The notes under the pieces: generated by a model
The model's input: the letters and a program-made list of their open reading frames with translations, nothing else
Databases searched by the model: none
Told to the model about the DNA's origin: nothing
Part shown: one piece after another, positions 9,001-17,576 of the stretch
Layout of the letters: the number at the start of each line of letters is the position of its first letter
Position numbering within the stretch: position 1 is the stretch's first letter
Origin: Gammaproteobacteria bacterium
Lineage (GTDB): Bacteria > Pseudomonadota > Gammaproteobacteria > Xanthomonadales > SZUA-36
Assembly: GCA_021772935.1 (NCBI GenBank)
Contig: JAJFLA010000056.1
Coordinates: 1-64,000, forward strand
Length of the DNA stretch: 64,000 nucleotides
Reading direction: 5' to 3'
Program-made: the position numbers and the translations under genes

Positions 9001-9482
9001 AGCAGGCTTTTCAGATCGCTGTCTTGACAGATTTCTGTAATGAGTGCGGCAACTGCACCACGTTTTGCCCTACTGCGGGTGAGCCCTATCGCGATAAACC
9101 ACGGCTCTATTTGAACCAGAATGAATTCGAAGCGCAGCAGGACAATGCGTTTATAGTTTCCCGCGAGTCAGATCAATGGGCGATGGACGCGCGCTGGCGG
9201 GGACAAACGCACCACATCGAATTGAACGGAACCCTGGATTACGATGGTCCGTGGTTCAGTGCAAGCCTGGACCCGGTCAGCTTCGAAGTTGAAAATATAG
9301 CGCTAAAACAGAGCGAAGCAGCGATCAGTGCCAGCGACAATGAGGTGCTTTCACTCGAACCCGTCGCTGCGATGTATGTACTGCTAAACGGGCTTCGGCG
9401 GTCCCTACCTCAGCTTCCAAGCGCTTTACCCGCCGAGCAGACGGTCGATGGCAAAATTGCCCACCCGGGATACGAGGAATGA
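6081..9482 (+). CDS. ygfK: YgfK-type iron-sulfur flavoprotein (putative selenate reductase subunit)
   Basis: A 1133-residue multidomain protein. Residues 1-420 resemble a dihydroorotate/dihydropyrimidine dehydrogenase-like barrel. The dihydropyrimidine dehydrogenase-type Fe-S domain starts near residue 460 (CIQAPCIDRC, then CDHLCETTC). A glutamate-synthase-small-subunit-like FAD/NAD(P) reductase module spans about 555-860 (VAIIGAGPGGMAAA, VGIIGAGDTAMDCAR, GVYAGGDVVNDGPSSI). The C-terminus has ferredoxin-like cysteine sets CLDCHKYCSLCVGVCP (~920) and CNECGNCTTFCP (~985). Length and domain order match E. coli YgfK, which belongs to the selenium-dependent molybdenum hydroxylase cluster now linked to purine/uric acid catabolism. 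It is probably the electron-transfer partner of the hydroxylase encoded at 23456, but here it is separated from that operon by about 12 kb. Confidence 0.88.
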   Translation: MSDLFNPISSAQLIEWVFTELETHDSIFSIPRQHFFVPSEDDPFRTSAFSHPLETPFGPAAGPHSQMAQNIVAAWLCGARYIELKTVQTLDVLDVSKPCIDMEDEGYNVEWSQELKIYQSFDEYLRAWVLIHALHHKLGFAGESPGIVFNLSVGYDLAGIQKPNVQWFLQQMRDCSGYKQTLVDQVARFYPAIRQLQVPDRISDNVTLSTMHGCPPAEIERICAYLMQQQGLHTYVKCNPTLLGPERVRGLLHDELGYNDVVVPDSAFEHDLKYTAAVPMLHSLKAVARKNNLHFGVKLSNTLEVENFRSVFDASEKMMYLSGRPLHAITVNLAHELLEEFDGDLPMSFSAGADCFNSADLLAAGMQTITVCSDLLKTGGYMRLLQYIERVRDAFKNAEASNTDEFVRAKAATVTKETDNSTNTRVNLARYAEQTLGQRKLKKATFLTSRSKTERKLGLFDCIQAPCIDRCAVKQKVPQYMNAVREGDFEEALRLTQSDNPIATTLGRVCDHLCETTCIRTHLDEPLAIRDIKRFIMDHELRPGLSTQVPPRGLKVAIIGAGPGGMAAASELAQAGCAVEIFEMHTYAGGMVGGAIPEFRLPQAMFDRDLERLLQLGVRIHYGVKAGRDIHLSQLRQQGFDRVVIMVGAQLGKKLGLAGEESDGVMDALYFLRQAREGQPAHIGQHVGIIGAGDTAMDCARTAWRQSDSRVSVIYRRSIDQMPADREEVALLAEEGIDVVEMTKPQQLLIEHGALRGLLCRRMEYKGQRDASGRKIPYEVPDSDFEIPLDTLILAISQHAILDFFDQEPITVNQWGYIEADPISFETSVPGVYAGGDVVNDGPSSIVEAAADGKAIAAAILDRHSVDAVPVPGFDTTKLLRKRAQRQWRVPVQHTALENRHNDKEVVLTYSEQQAQSEAARCLDCHKYCSLCVGVCPNMALQTWQMEPFEVHLPDIYIGSEGVNTRPGKVYSVQQAFQIAVLTDFCNECGNCTTFCPTAGEPYRDKPRLYLNQNEFEAQQDNAFIVSRESDQWAMDARWRGQTHHIELNGTLDYDGPWFSASLDPVSFEVENIALKQSEAAISASDNEVLSLEPVAAMYVLLNGLRRSLPQLPSALPAEQTVDGKIAHPGYEE

Positions 9483-9769
9483 AGCATTAACCCAGGATTC
9501 CTGGTGGAGCATACTGCTGAAGTAGGGTATTCGTCCCTGAAATTAACTTTTACTCTATCGTATCCAAACTCAAAATTAATAGTATCTGACATCCAATATT
9601 CTGGATTATTTTTAAAACTACACCCTCAACGGCAAACAAGGGGGAACTCAAAGTTATCAGTATCAAAGAACTGATTTACTCCGGAACGGAAGTGAGCGTC
9701 TAAAAATATAGGGGCGATCGTGGGAATAATCGGTGAAGTACCTCGGCCAATAACCACTCTTCATTCCTC

Positions 9770-10744
9770 ATGGAGTATGATCTACAAAATATGGCGAATC
9801 AATTGACCCATCTAAATGTAATCTACCAAAACCAGACTGATCAAATCATTAATCAGCCTGGTCGACGGTTTGAAGATGTGAAATTTAGTCCATCAAATAA
9901 TTTCATTGCGTTAGCTGATTACGGACTTAATCAAATTGTACTTCTCAATTTCACGTACCTCAAACGGTCGAGTTCTCTTTGTATTGTCGATTGCCGAATA
10001 ATTACATCTGATACATTGTGCCAACCACACGGACTTGATTTCATAGATGATATGGCAATTGTGGTGGCCAATCGTGCTGGGAATACAATTGAAGTGTACC
10101 AAGTACCGAGTGTCAGCTGCCATCAAGTCCCCACTCAATCAATCACATATCCAGCTGCCTCAACCGTAACGATTAAGGGTGATCGATGTCTGGTGTGCAG
10201 TAATTCTAATCACACTGTTTCAGAATTTCTGATCGATCAGAAAGGGCAACTGTTGGTTCCACGAGGAATCTTAATTCCCGATGGACTCAATATCCCAGAC
10301 GGAGTAGCTATTAGTTCTAGTGGACATCGAATTGCGGTCAGTGATCACGCGACTCACCGTGTCTTGATTTTTGACAAATCTGGGAAACCCGTAGGAACAT
10401 TATCTGGATCTGAACTATCGTATCCACATGGTCTGTGTTTTTCGTTAGATCAAAAAAAGATCTATGTGGCAGATGCTGGCGAACAAACACTCAAGATCTT
10501 TGAATCAGAAAACGGAGAATGGATTGGTCCCCAGGAAACAGTCAAAGACGACATCAAAGTAATTCATGATCACCCTTTCGCCCTGGGTCGAATCAGCCCA
10601 GAAGAAGGAGGAGGGAAGGGACTCGGTATAGATCGAACAGGTCGACTCTTGGTTGTCACATGTGAATATCAGCCGATCAGATGGTATCGAATACGACCTA
10701 ATAGGTCTCCTTTTTCTTCATACGTCGGTTTTTCAAACAATTGA
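9770..10744 (+). CDS. NHL/YVTN-type beta-propeller protein
   Basis: The 324-residue protein contains repeated blades of the pattern GVAISSSGHRIAVSDHATHRV and CFSLDQKKIYVADAG, typical of NHL or YVTN beta-propellers; about six blades can be counted. There is no signal peptide, transmembrane segment or catalytic motif, so a cytoplasmic scaffold or lactonase-like fold is possible, but no function can be given. No good ribosome binding site precedes ATG 9770; ATG 9791 is an alternative. Composition is AT-richer than ygfK before it and the histidine kinase after it, and the gene has no operon partner, which suggests a foreign insertion between ygfK and the rest of the purine genes. Confidence 0.6.
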   Translation: MEYDLQNMANQLTHLNVIYQNQTDQIINQPGRRFEDVKFSPSNNFIALADYGLNQIVLLNFTYLKRSSSLCIVDCRIITSDTLCQPHGLDFIDDMAIVVANRAGNTIEVYQVPSVSCHQVPTQSITYPAASTVTIKGDRCLVCSNSNHTVSEFLIDQKGQLLVPRGILIPDGLNIPDGVAISSSGHRIAVSDHATHRVLIFDKSGKPVGTLSGSELSYPHGLCFSLDQKKIYVADAGEQTLKIFESENGEWIGPQETVKDDIKVIHDHPFALGRISPEEGGGKGLGIDRTGRLLVVTCEYQPIRWYRIRPNRSPFSSYVGFSNN

Positions 10745-10896
10745 AATTGTAACGGCAATTCATTCTTACTCTTGAACTGACCAGGCCACACAGTTCGCTA
10801 AGTTATCAACCACCGACAATGTTCGCCCAACAGGCAGCCTGATATGATTACCTTCCCACACTAAAACTGGACCGACTACGGGGAAAGGTCAATTGC

Positions 10897-11589
10897 TCAG
10901 AGCTTAAGCCAATAACCCGCACCGCGGGCAGTGAGCAGATGGACCGGTCTGGCAGGATCGGCTTCCAGTTTTCTTCTGAGCTCACCCATGTGGGTATCTA
11001 CGGTGCGTGTCGCCACTTCCTCGTTGTGCCCCCAAACCCGATTTAACAACGTATATCTGCTTTGCACCTGACCGGAATGATCTGCCAGCGCAAGTAGCAG
11101 GTCGAATTCTTTCGGAGTCAGTGCAACTTCCTTATCGTTCATGAGTACCTGGCGACTGGCGCGACGTAGTAGCCAGGGGCCAATGTGTTGCTCGGCGGGA
11201 GCTTGGGGCTTTCCGCCAGATCGGCGTAACAGTGCCTCTACCCGGGCCAGTAGTTCCATCAGGCCAAAGGGTTTGGTGACATAATCGTCAGCACCTTTGC
11301 GCAGAGCCTGTACTTTGTCCAACTCCTGACCGCGGGCCGTCAGCATCAGCACCGGGCTTGAGTATTGACGCTTGCGTAAGGCCTGCAACACGCTCAAGCC
11401 ATCGGTACCCGGCAACATGACATCAAGGATGATGAGGTCGAAGTTACGGGTTTTCAGCAAAGACAACACTTCATCACCGCGCGCGCAATGGCTCACGACG
11501 TGGCCTTCAAACTCCAGGTTGGCTATTAAACCCCGGGCAAGATCTTGATTGTCTTCAACCAGTAATAATTCAGCCATCGGCCTTTTCAC
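10897..11589 (-). CDS. OmpR/PhoB-family response regulator
   Basis: 230 residues: an N-terminal receiver domain with the acidic pair near the start (LLVEDNQ), the phosphoacceptor Asp in LIILDVMLPGTDG (about residue 55) and the conserved Lys in DDYVTKPFG, followed by a C-terminal winged-helix DNA-binding domain (EVATRTVDTHMGELRRKLE). The gene overlaps the upstream histidine kinase by 20 bases, so kinase and regulator are translationally coupled. An internal ATG at 11577 (MAELLLVEDN) is an equally good start. The likely target is the divergent cytochrome gene, because tandem 11-bp repeats lie between the two (13259-13280). The signal is unknown. Confidence 0.92.
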   Translation of the reverse strand: MKRPMAELLLVEDNQDLARGLIANLEFEGHVVSHCARGDEVLSLLKTRNFDLIILDVMLPGTDGLSVLQALRKRQYSSPVLMLTARGQELDKVQALRKGADDYVTKPFGLMELLARVEALLRRSGGKPQAPAEQHIGPWLLRRASRQVLMNDKEVALTPKEFDLLLALADHSGQVQSRYTLLNRVWGHNEEVATRTVDTHMGELRRKLEADPARPVHLLTARGAGYWLKL

Positions 11590-13216
11590 CTGGTGGTGCT
11601 TTGGTAGCTGGCAGGGTCAGAACAAATTGACCGCTTGAAGATTCACCTTCAAAGCAGAGCTCTCCCCCCATTGAAATGGCGATGTCTCGCGCCACACTGA
11701 GACCAATACCTGTACCGGTGGAGCCATTTTTTTGATCCCGGCTCAAGCGTCGATAGGGCTCAAAAACTGATTCCCGTCGCGCCGCCGGTACACCGGGCCC
11801 CTGATCCGCAAAGCCCAGTTGCCAGCCATTTTCCAAAGCCAGATAACTGATCACTATCTGTTGGCCATTCGGGCCGTATTTCAGTGCATTGTCCAGCAGA
11901 TTACCTGCAATCTGAGTCAAAGCATCACGATTGTGCCGAGTCGCAACATTTGGTGGAATTGAAGCAAGCAATGTTACGTTTTCTGCATCCAGCAAAGGTT
12001 GATATTCAACCTTGAGGGCATTGCTCCACTTTTTAAGTAGGTAAGGTGTCTGCTCAAATGCTGGTGCGATGGTTTGTGGACCTTCGAAACGCAGAATACT
12101 GTCCACCATATTGCCAAGTCTCAGGGCTTCCCTGTTGATCACTGCCAATGCGTCCTTGCGCGCATCATCATCCAGAATCCGTTTGTGCAACAAGGATTCA
12201 GCATACATGCGAATCTGGGTCAGGGGTGTGCGCAGTTCATGTGAAACACGTGCAACAAAGTCATCACGTAAAGCATGCACATCGCGTTGCCTGCGCATCA
12301 GGAAAAACCCGAACGCGCCCAGTGCCAAGGCGATGAAGAGCAAAGCAAAGAGAAATGGAAGCCGGTCATATGGCAAGCCGCCAATGATGAGTTCGGTACT
12401 TATTGCCGGGTTGATAGACGCGCGGATTTCAAAACCTGCCATCAAACCAGAATAATCACCGTCGATAATGCCAGCCCGGGCCAGACTTCCATCAGGTGGA
12501 TGCTCAGTGCTGAAAATAATGCGGCCTGCACTATCAGCCAGGGATAGATTGATATTAGACCGGAGTTTTTCCGGGTCACCCAAGGCTGCGGGTAACAAGG
12601 TTGCTGTTTCAAGTTGTTGCCGTACCGTTGATACGATGACGCCGGGGTCAAGCCAAATAAGTAGCTCTGTGTCCTGACCGGGTACAGGTACTGTAATCAG
12701 GGTATGTGTTACTCCGTTGAGCTCAGGGTGGCGCAGCTGAAACTGTGCCTGGTCGAAGATGGGTTCACCAAGTGTCTGCAGTAAATTCACTAGCTTGATG
12801 TTTATATCAGTATCCGGTTTAAGCCACAAAAAACGTAAGCTATCTTGCTGTTGCGCTCTCGTTACAACGGCGAGAATATCTTCAGTGGCCACCGGCAACG
12901 GTGTTGAATCAGCAAATGCGGTAGGTTCCCAGGCCCGGTCCAGTGGAAACAAAGCCGGCTGGTTTTGCAGCCCTTTCACCAGGGCGTAAAATGTTCGGAA
13001 CCCCAGTGCGACATTAAAACCACGTTCGGCATTTTCAACAATGAGCTGTGCATAATCGCCCATCAGGTCGCGTACGATCTGCTGCTGGGTCCGGGCAGCC
13101 ACAATGCCCTGCCAGGCCAGCACTGTTACCAGGGCTAGTAAAGTAATCTGGCTCACAAGGATCCAGTGATTAAGACGTAGCTTGCTCATCATATAAAACC
13201 CATTGTTACCAGTCAC
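11570..13216 (-). CDS. Membrane sensor histidine kinase
   Basis: The 548-residue protein has a transmembrane helix at about 15-37, a large periplasmic sensor region of about 240 residues, and a second helix near 285-307 (ALLFIALALGAFGFFLM). After these come a HisKA domain with the phosphorylated His in RVSHELRTPLTQIRM and an HATPase_c domain with N box (NLLDNALKYGPNG), G1 box (FADQGPGVP) and G2 box (GTGIGLSVA). No HAMP domain is obvious between the second helix and HisKA. It phosphorylates the regulator encoded directly downstream. The sensor domain is not recognised. It is divergent from the reaction-centre-type cytochrome gene, which may be its regulon. Confidence 0.92.
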   Translation of the reverse strand: MTGNNGFYMMSKLRLNHWILVSQITLLALVTVLAWQGIVAARTQQQIVRDLMGDYAQLIVENAERGFNVALGFRTFYALVKGLQNQPALFPLDRAWEPTAFADSTPLPVATEDILAVVTRAQQQDSLRFLWLKPDTDINIKLVNLLQTLGEPIFDQAQFQLRHPELNGVTHTLITVPVPGQDTELLIWLDPGVIVSTVRQQLETATLLPAALGDPEKLRSNINLSLADSAGRIIFSTEHPPDGSLARAGIIDGDYSGLMAGFEIRASINPAISTELIIGGLPYDRLPFLFALLFIALALGAFGFFLMRRQRDVHALRDDFVARVSHELRTPLTQIRMYAESLLHKRILDDDARKDALAVINREALRLGNMVDSILRFEGPQTIAPAFEQTPYLLKKWSNALKVEYQPLLDAENVTLLASIPPNVATRHNRDALTQIAGNLLDNALKYGPNGQQIVISYLALENGWQLGFADQGPGVPAARRESVFEPYRRLSRDQKNGSTGTGIGLSVARDIAISMGGELCFEGESSSGQFVLTLPATKAPPGEKADG

Positions 13217-13280
13217 CGCCGCGGTAACAAGTACTGCTTAGTGCTACAGGTATGAATCCTGACAAAACCCTGACAAAACC
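13203..13280. promoter_or_regulatory. Divergent regulatory region with tandem 11-bp direct repeats
   Basis: Between the kinase and the cytochrome gene, CTGACAAAACC occurs twice in direct tandem (13259-13269 and 13270-13280). Head-to-tail repeats with an 11-bp period, one helical turn, are how OmpR/PhoB-type regulators bind. An 8-bp inverted repeat TTGTTACC/GGTAACAA lies nearby at 13203-13210 and 13223-13230. Autoregulation of the two-component pair and control of the cytochrome are inferred. Confidence 0.55.
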
Positions 13281-13396
13281 CCTACCCAATGATGTCAGTG
13301 GCGGTACCTATTTTTGCTACGCTGAAATCACACTATCTGGGCAGACTATCAGCTGATCCCTGTTGTTGTTTTCATTTTGAGCCTAAGGAGCTTGCC

Positions 13397-14155
13397 ATGT
13401 GTTTTCCCCATCGTTTTATCCTGACGTTTGTAACATCGATACTGCTCGCCGTGTCATCACCGGTTGCCGGGCAGATATTCGATGAGCCCAGTAACCTTCA
13501 GGTACTACCCAAAAACACGGATGCCACGACGCTGAGAAACACGATGAAATCGATTGCCATGGGCACCGGTTTGCGTTGTTCGTCATGTCATGTCGGTGAA
13601 GAAGGACAAAATCTTACAGAGTACGACTTCGCCAGCGATGATAAGGCACTGAAAAAGAAGGCACGAGTGATGTTGAAAATGGTCAATGAAATCAATCAAA
13701 CCCACCTGGCCCAATATGGAGAAGACCGCGTGAAAGTGCAGTGCATCACCTGTCATCGTGGTGTTTCCAAACCTCGCCAGATCGGTGAAGAACTGGCATT
13801 GGCAGCCAGTGAGGGTGGTCCGCAGGGTCTAAAAACCCGCTATGTCGAACTTAAAGAAAAGTATTACGGCAGTCATAGTTATGACTTCCGTGAATTCACG
13901 ATTTCTGAAGTTGCCCGCTCACGGGCACAAGCTGGCAGGATGGATGAAGCGACCGTGTTACTCGACACCATGCTGGAAGAAAATCCCCAGAGTATCTCCG
14001 GCCACTTTATCTATGGAGAAGTCAAGCGCAATTCAGGCGATCTTCAGGCTGCCCTGGCTCACTTTAAAAAGGCACTGGAAATCAGACCTGAGTCTGTATC
14101 TATAAACCGCAGAATCAGTGAAATCGAAAAGGAACTTGCTGGTAAAAGTGAGTAG
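13397..14155 (+). CDS. Periplasmic c-type cytochrome of the reaction-centre cytochrome family with C-terminal TPRs
   Basis: The frame is open from 13289, but ATG 13397 follows AAGGAG at the right distance and begins a signal peptide (hydrophobic core FILTFVTSILLAVSS, cut near VAGQ). The mature part has two CXXCH haem sites, CSSCH and CITCH, with Met-containing helices before them (LRNTMKSIAMGTGLRCSSCH). This arrangement resembles the photosynthetic reaction centre cytochrome c subunit family, but with two haem sites instead of four. Residues from about 155 on form TPR-like helices (ATVLLDTMLEENPQSISGH, AALAHFKKALEIRPES). It acts in the periplasm as an electron carrier or haem-bearing scaffold. 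The gene stands alone, divergent from a two-component system. Confidence 0.8.
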   Translation: MCFPHRFILTFVTSILLAVSSPVAGQIFDEPSNLQVLPKNTDATTLRNTMKSIAMGTGLRCSSCHVGEEGQNLTEYDFASDDKALKKKARVMLKMVNEINQTHLAQYGEDRVKVQCITCHRGVSKPRQIGEELALAASEGGPQGLKTRYVELKEKYYGSHSYDFREFTISEVARSRAQAGRMDEATVLLDTMLEENPQSISGHFIYGEVKRNSGDLQAALAHFKKALEIRPESVSINRRISEIEKELAGKSE

Positions 14156-14249
14156 TTTCAATAACGGAATACACTATGCGTGAGAACATCTGGAAATTTG
14201 GCAAGTGGCAAACTTCGGCTCGAAATAGATATCATCCACTGTAGTAGTA

Positions 14250-14969
14250 TCAAATGCTGCGGGATAGCTTTCTTTCCAGAAAAATTCCAACCAGTCCCAG
14301 TATCGTCATCAACACGCCGATGAAAGTGACGAGCTTGTTTTGCCAGGGATCAATTCTCTTTTCGTTTTCGAGGTAATAGGTCCGTGAACCACCCTCGACT
14401 TTCACGTTATAGATATGACCGCGAAATTCATTGTGTAACAGGTAGTCCTCATCGGTTCTGGCCGTCGCCGCATCAAACCGCTCGATAGCTGCCTTATGTT
14501 GAGGGGATTGAGCTGAAAATGAACGCGTTTGCCTGGGTCTGAAAAACTCTTTCGACTCGCCCTCATGTACAACCCCATGTGACATATATTGATAAACGGT
14601 ATCGGAGAAGAACAGATGCACCTGGCCTGCATATATGAAAGCAACCCCGAACGATACCAGCACTGCTGATACAAGTAACCAGCGTCGACGGTTACCAATT
14701 AGCTGCTGTTTCTGGCGCTTGAAGTGGTCCGCCACATCGGGTATCTGGCGTAATTGATTTTGAGTGCCCTGATCCAGATCACCTAACAAATCGCCGATTT
14801 CCAGACCAAAAACATCCAGAATCCGGTTTAAGACGTCGTTTGATGGTAGTGACTTATTGTTCTCCAGCTTGGATAGATACGACTGCTCTATTCCCATTGC
14901 CTCGGCCAGCTCTGGTTGTCCAAGTTTTTTGGCATGTCTGAGTTGTTTGAGTTTGTTACCGAAGTTCAT
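14250..14969 (-). CDS. Membrane-anchored XRE-family regulator
   Basis: 239 residues. The N-terminus (about 5-60) is a Cro/C1-type helix-turn-helix (LGQPELAEAMGIEQSYLSKLEN). A transmembrane segment follows near residues 96-115, then an outside region of about 90 residues, and a second helix at 213-231 (LVTFIGVLMTILGLVGIFL). A DNA-binding domain tethered to the membrane with an external domain suggests one-step signal transduction, as in CadC or ToxR, but with an XRE head. It is divergent from the penicillin-acylase-type gene, and a perfect palindrome lies between them. The signal is unknown; a link with the hydrolase is inferred. Confidence 0.8.
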   Translation of the reverse strand: MNFGNKLKQLRHAKKLGQPELAEAMGIEQSYLSKLENNKSLPSNDVLNRILDVFGLEIGDLLGDLDQGTQNQLRQIPDVADHFKRQKQQLIGNRRRWLLVSAVLVSFGVAFIYAGQVHLFFSDTVYQYMSHGVVHEGESKEFFRPRQTRSFSAQSPQHKAAIERFDAATARTDEDYLLHNEFRGHIYNVKVEGGSRTYYLENEKRIDPWQNKLVTFIGVLMTILGLVGIFLERKLSRSI

Positions 14970-15008
14970 GGCTGTTCCCTATGGGTTGTTGATAACCGTA
15001 GTCTTGGG

Positions 15009-15024
15009 TATTCATGCATGAATA
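15009..15024. promoter_or_regulatory. Perfect 16-bp palindrome, candidate operator
   Basis: TATTCATGCATGAATA at 15009-15024 is fully self-complementary. Related AT-rich motifs (AGATGAATATATA, AGATGAACATATATG) follow at about 15028-15070. It lies 40 bp upstream of the XRE gene start and 127 bp before the hydrolase gene, a suitable place for a dimeric XRE repressor controlling both directions. Confidence 0.55.
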
Positions 15025-15150
15025 GGTAGATGAATATATAGGAATAACCGAGAATAGATGAACATATATGTGAAAAGCGACGAGCTTGCACTATTGATGC
15101 GCAGTATGTGATTAAAATCTCTGATAAATAGCAGCCCGGATAGATAAAGT

Positions 15151-17571
15151 ATGAAGCGACTAAAATGGTTTGGTGTTGGACTTATATTGTTAGTGGTTAC
15201 CACTACTTTGTTGGCTGTTTTATACGTCTATCAAAAAACACCCGACAGAAACCAAACCCTGACGATGCCGGGCTTAAAAAATGAAGTTGAAGTGATCTAT
15301 GACGACTTCGGCGTACCGCACATCTATGCGCAAAGTGATGAAGACATGTATCGGGCATTTGGTTATGTTCACGCGCAGGACAGGTTGTTTCAGATGGATC
15401 TTTTACGACGTCTTGGCGAGGGCAGGTTAGCTGAGTTATTTGGCAAGGATGCAGTAAAAATCGATCGATTGTTCAGGACAGTACAGGTCAATCGTTTTAC
15501 CAAAAGGTGGATGGCACAGTACGCAGAGAAGGCACCAGAAAAAATACTCAATGCGATTGATGCTTATATTGACGGTATCAATCAATTCATAAAAGAAGGG
15601 CCAACACCGATCGAGTTCGAAATACTGGGCGTTGGTAAGACACCCTTCACGCGTGAAGATATGGCAGCCGTTCTCGGGTATACCGCTTATTCGTTCACGT
15701 TCGGTCTGACTCAGGATCTGGTCGTAAGCAATCTGATCCAGGGTTTAAGCGACGAATATGTTCAAGACCTGGGCATCAGGTGGCAAAAAGGCTCCGCGCG
15801 GATTCCGGTCAATAGAAAAGGCATCGAGGTTTTATCAAAAGAACTCAGTGCTGTCATCGGACAGTTAAACCCGGTGGGTATTTTTCAGGGCAGTAATGGC
15901 TGGGCTGTTGCACCAGCAAAGACGCGTTCGGGTAAGGCCATGTTGGTGAATGATCCCCATATGGGTTTTAGTCAACCATCTGTATGGTATGAGGCCCATT
16001 TGGTATCCCCCGAGTCAGAGATATATGGTCATCACCTCGCCTTGGTGCCGTTTGCATTTTTAGGAAACAATCGTGATGTTGCATGGGGTCTGACGATGTT
16101 CATTAATGATGATATTGATCTGTTTAAAGAGACGGTAAACCCCGAAAACCCAAATCAGTACTGGGCCATCGACCATTGGCAGGATTTTGAGCTGTTTAAA
16201 GAAACTATCAAGGTAAAGGATGCGGAAGATATTGTATTAAATTTAAAAAAATCACGACATGGCCCCATCATCAGCGATGCATTTTCAGGCTTTGATGGTC
16301 GTGACAATCTGTTTCTTAATTCCAGGGATCAACTCGCCATGTGGTGGGTGTTTTACGATGAAGGTAGTGATCTGGTGGGCTCATTGTACGGCCTAACCCG
16401 TGCGAAGAATGTAAAACAGGCTGAGCAAGCAGTTAGAAAGATCTATTCACCGGGGTTAAACGTGATGTACGCGGACAAACATGGCGATATAGCCTGGTGG
16501 GCGGCAGCAAAACTGGTTAAAAGACCTGCGCATGTGAACAGCAGCAGTATTCTGGATGGTGCATCAGGTAAGGATGATCCTTTAGGGTTTTATGACTTTT
16601 CGAACAACCCCCAGATACTTAACCCTGAAAGTGGTGTGTTGTATTCTTCAAATAATCAACCCGCTGATACCGGTATAGGTTTGATACCGGGCTACTATGT
16701 TGCAAGGGACAGAGCCCAACGCATTGAGGAGTATCTGCTCAGTGACGAACAGCAGTGGGACGCGGATAAAATGAAGTCCATGCTGATGGATAACACACCG
16801 CCGTTAGTGAGTAAGTTTCAACAGGATGTTTTACCCATCCTAAGCCACTTACCTGTTGTTGGTGACACCACCTTAAGTAAAAATGCATTGCAGGTTTTTA
16901 GTGATTGGCACGGCAATCATGATCCAGAAGAGGTTGCGGTGACTTTATTTTATTATTTTAAGAAACAACTACTGCAACAGACCTTTCTGGATGAAATGGG
17001 TGAGCATACTTATGGGGTATTTGAAGACGGCTTTTTACGCCACAAAACATTGTGGAAAATGCTGGGTAATGAAACCTCGCTTTGGTGGGATAATGTCAAC
17101 ACAAGCGATGTAGTAGAGACACAAAAGGATATCGTACTCAGCAGTTGGATAGCCATGCTCCAGGCACTGGAAGACAAATTCGGACCGGATATCAACAACT
17201 GGCAATGGAAACGCGCGATAGTGCTCGAGCATTCACATCCAATGGGTAGCGTAAAACCGTGGAATTACATTTTTAATATCGGACCATTTGAAGCCGCAGG
17301 TGGCAATGAAACAATCAATAACATGATTTTCAAAATTTCAGATGAAAATTTCAAAGCAGCCTGGGGGCCATCAACCCGGCGAATCATCGATTTTGGCAAT
17401 ATTGAAAATAGTTGGGGGATCAACCCGACCGGTCAATCAGGCGTCCTTTTAGATAAGCACTATGGTGATCAGGGTGAAATGTTTGCAAAAGGTGTTTTCA
17501 GACGACAATACACACTGAAAAGTGAAATACTGGAACATCAGGAAGGACGCCTGGAGTTATATCCGGAGTAG
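15151..17571 (+). CDS. Penicillin acylase family (S45) N-terminal nucleophile hydrolase
   Basis: The 806-residue precursor has an N-terminal membrane or signal segment (about residues 5-25). It is followed by the conserved alpha-chain start (VEVIYDDFGVPHIYA), 'GYVHAQDRLFQMDLLRR' and RLGEGRLAELFG. The autocatalytic site is QGSNGWAVAP, where Ser at about 248 would become the N-terminal nucleophile of the beta chain after cleavage. VNDPHM and the later GNE motifs fit the family. Such periplasmic enzymes hydrolyse amide bonds of acyl-amino acids, beta-lactams or acyl-homoserine lactones (quorum quenching by PvdQ/QuiP types). The substrate cannot be told from sequence. The divergent XRE membrane regulator may control it. 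Confidence 0.88.
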   Translation: MKRLKWFGVGLILLVVTTTLLAVLYVYQKTPDRNQTLTMPGLKNEVEVIYDDFGVPHIYAQSDEDMYRAFGYVHAQDRLFQMDLLRRLGEGRLAELFGKDAVKIDRLFRTVQVNRFTKRWMAQYAEKAPEKILNAIDAYIDGINQFIKEGPTPIEFEILGVGKTPFTREDMAAVLGYTAYSFTFGLTQDLVVSNLIQGLSDEYVQDLGIRWQKGSARIPVNRKGIEVLSKELSAVIGQLNPVGIFQGSNGWAVAPAKTRSGKAMLVNDPHMGFSQPSVWYEAHLVSPESEIYGHHLALVPFAFLGNNRDVAWGLTMFINDDIDLFKETVNPENPNQYWAIDHWQDFELFKETIKVKDAEDIVLNLKKSRHGPIISDAFSGFDGRDNLFLNSRDQLAMWWVFYDEGSDLVGSLYGLTRAKNVKQAEQAVRKIYSPGLNVMYADKHGDIAWWAAAKLVKRPAHVNSSSILDGASGKDDPLGFYDFSNNPQILNPESGVLYSSNNQPADTGIGLIPGYYVARDRAQRIEEYLLSDEQQWDADKMKSMLMDNTPPLVSKFQQDVLPILSHLPVVGDTTLSKNALQVFSDWHGNHDPEEVAVTLFYYFKKQLLQQTFLDEMGEHTYGVFEDGFLRHKTLWKMLGNETSLWWDNVNTSDVVETQKDIVLSSWIAMLQALEDKFGPDINNWQWKRAIVLEHSHPMGSVKPWNYIFNIGPFEAAGGNETINNMIFKISDENFKAAWGPSTRRIIDFGNIENSWGINPTGQSGVLLDKHYGDQGEMFAKGVFRRQYTLKSEILEHQEGRLELYPE

Positions 17572-17576
17572 TTACC

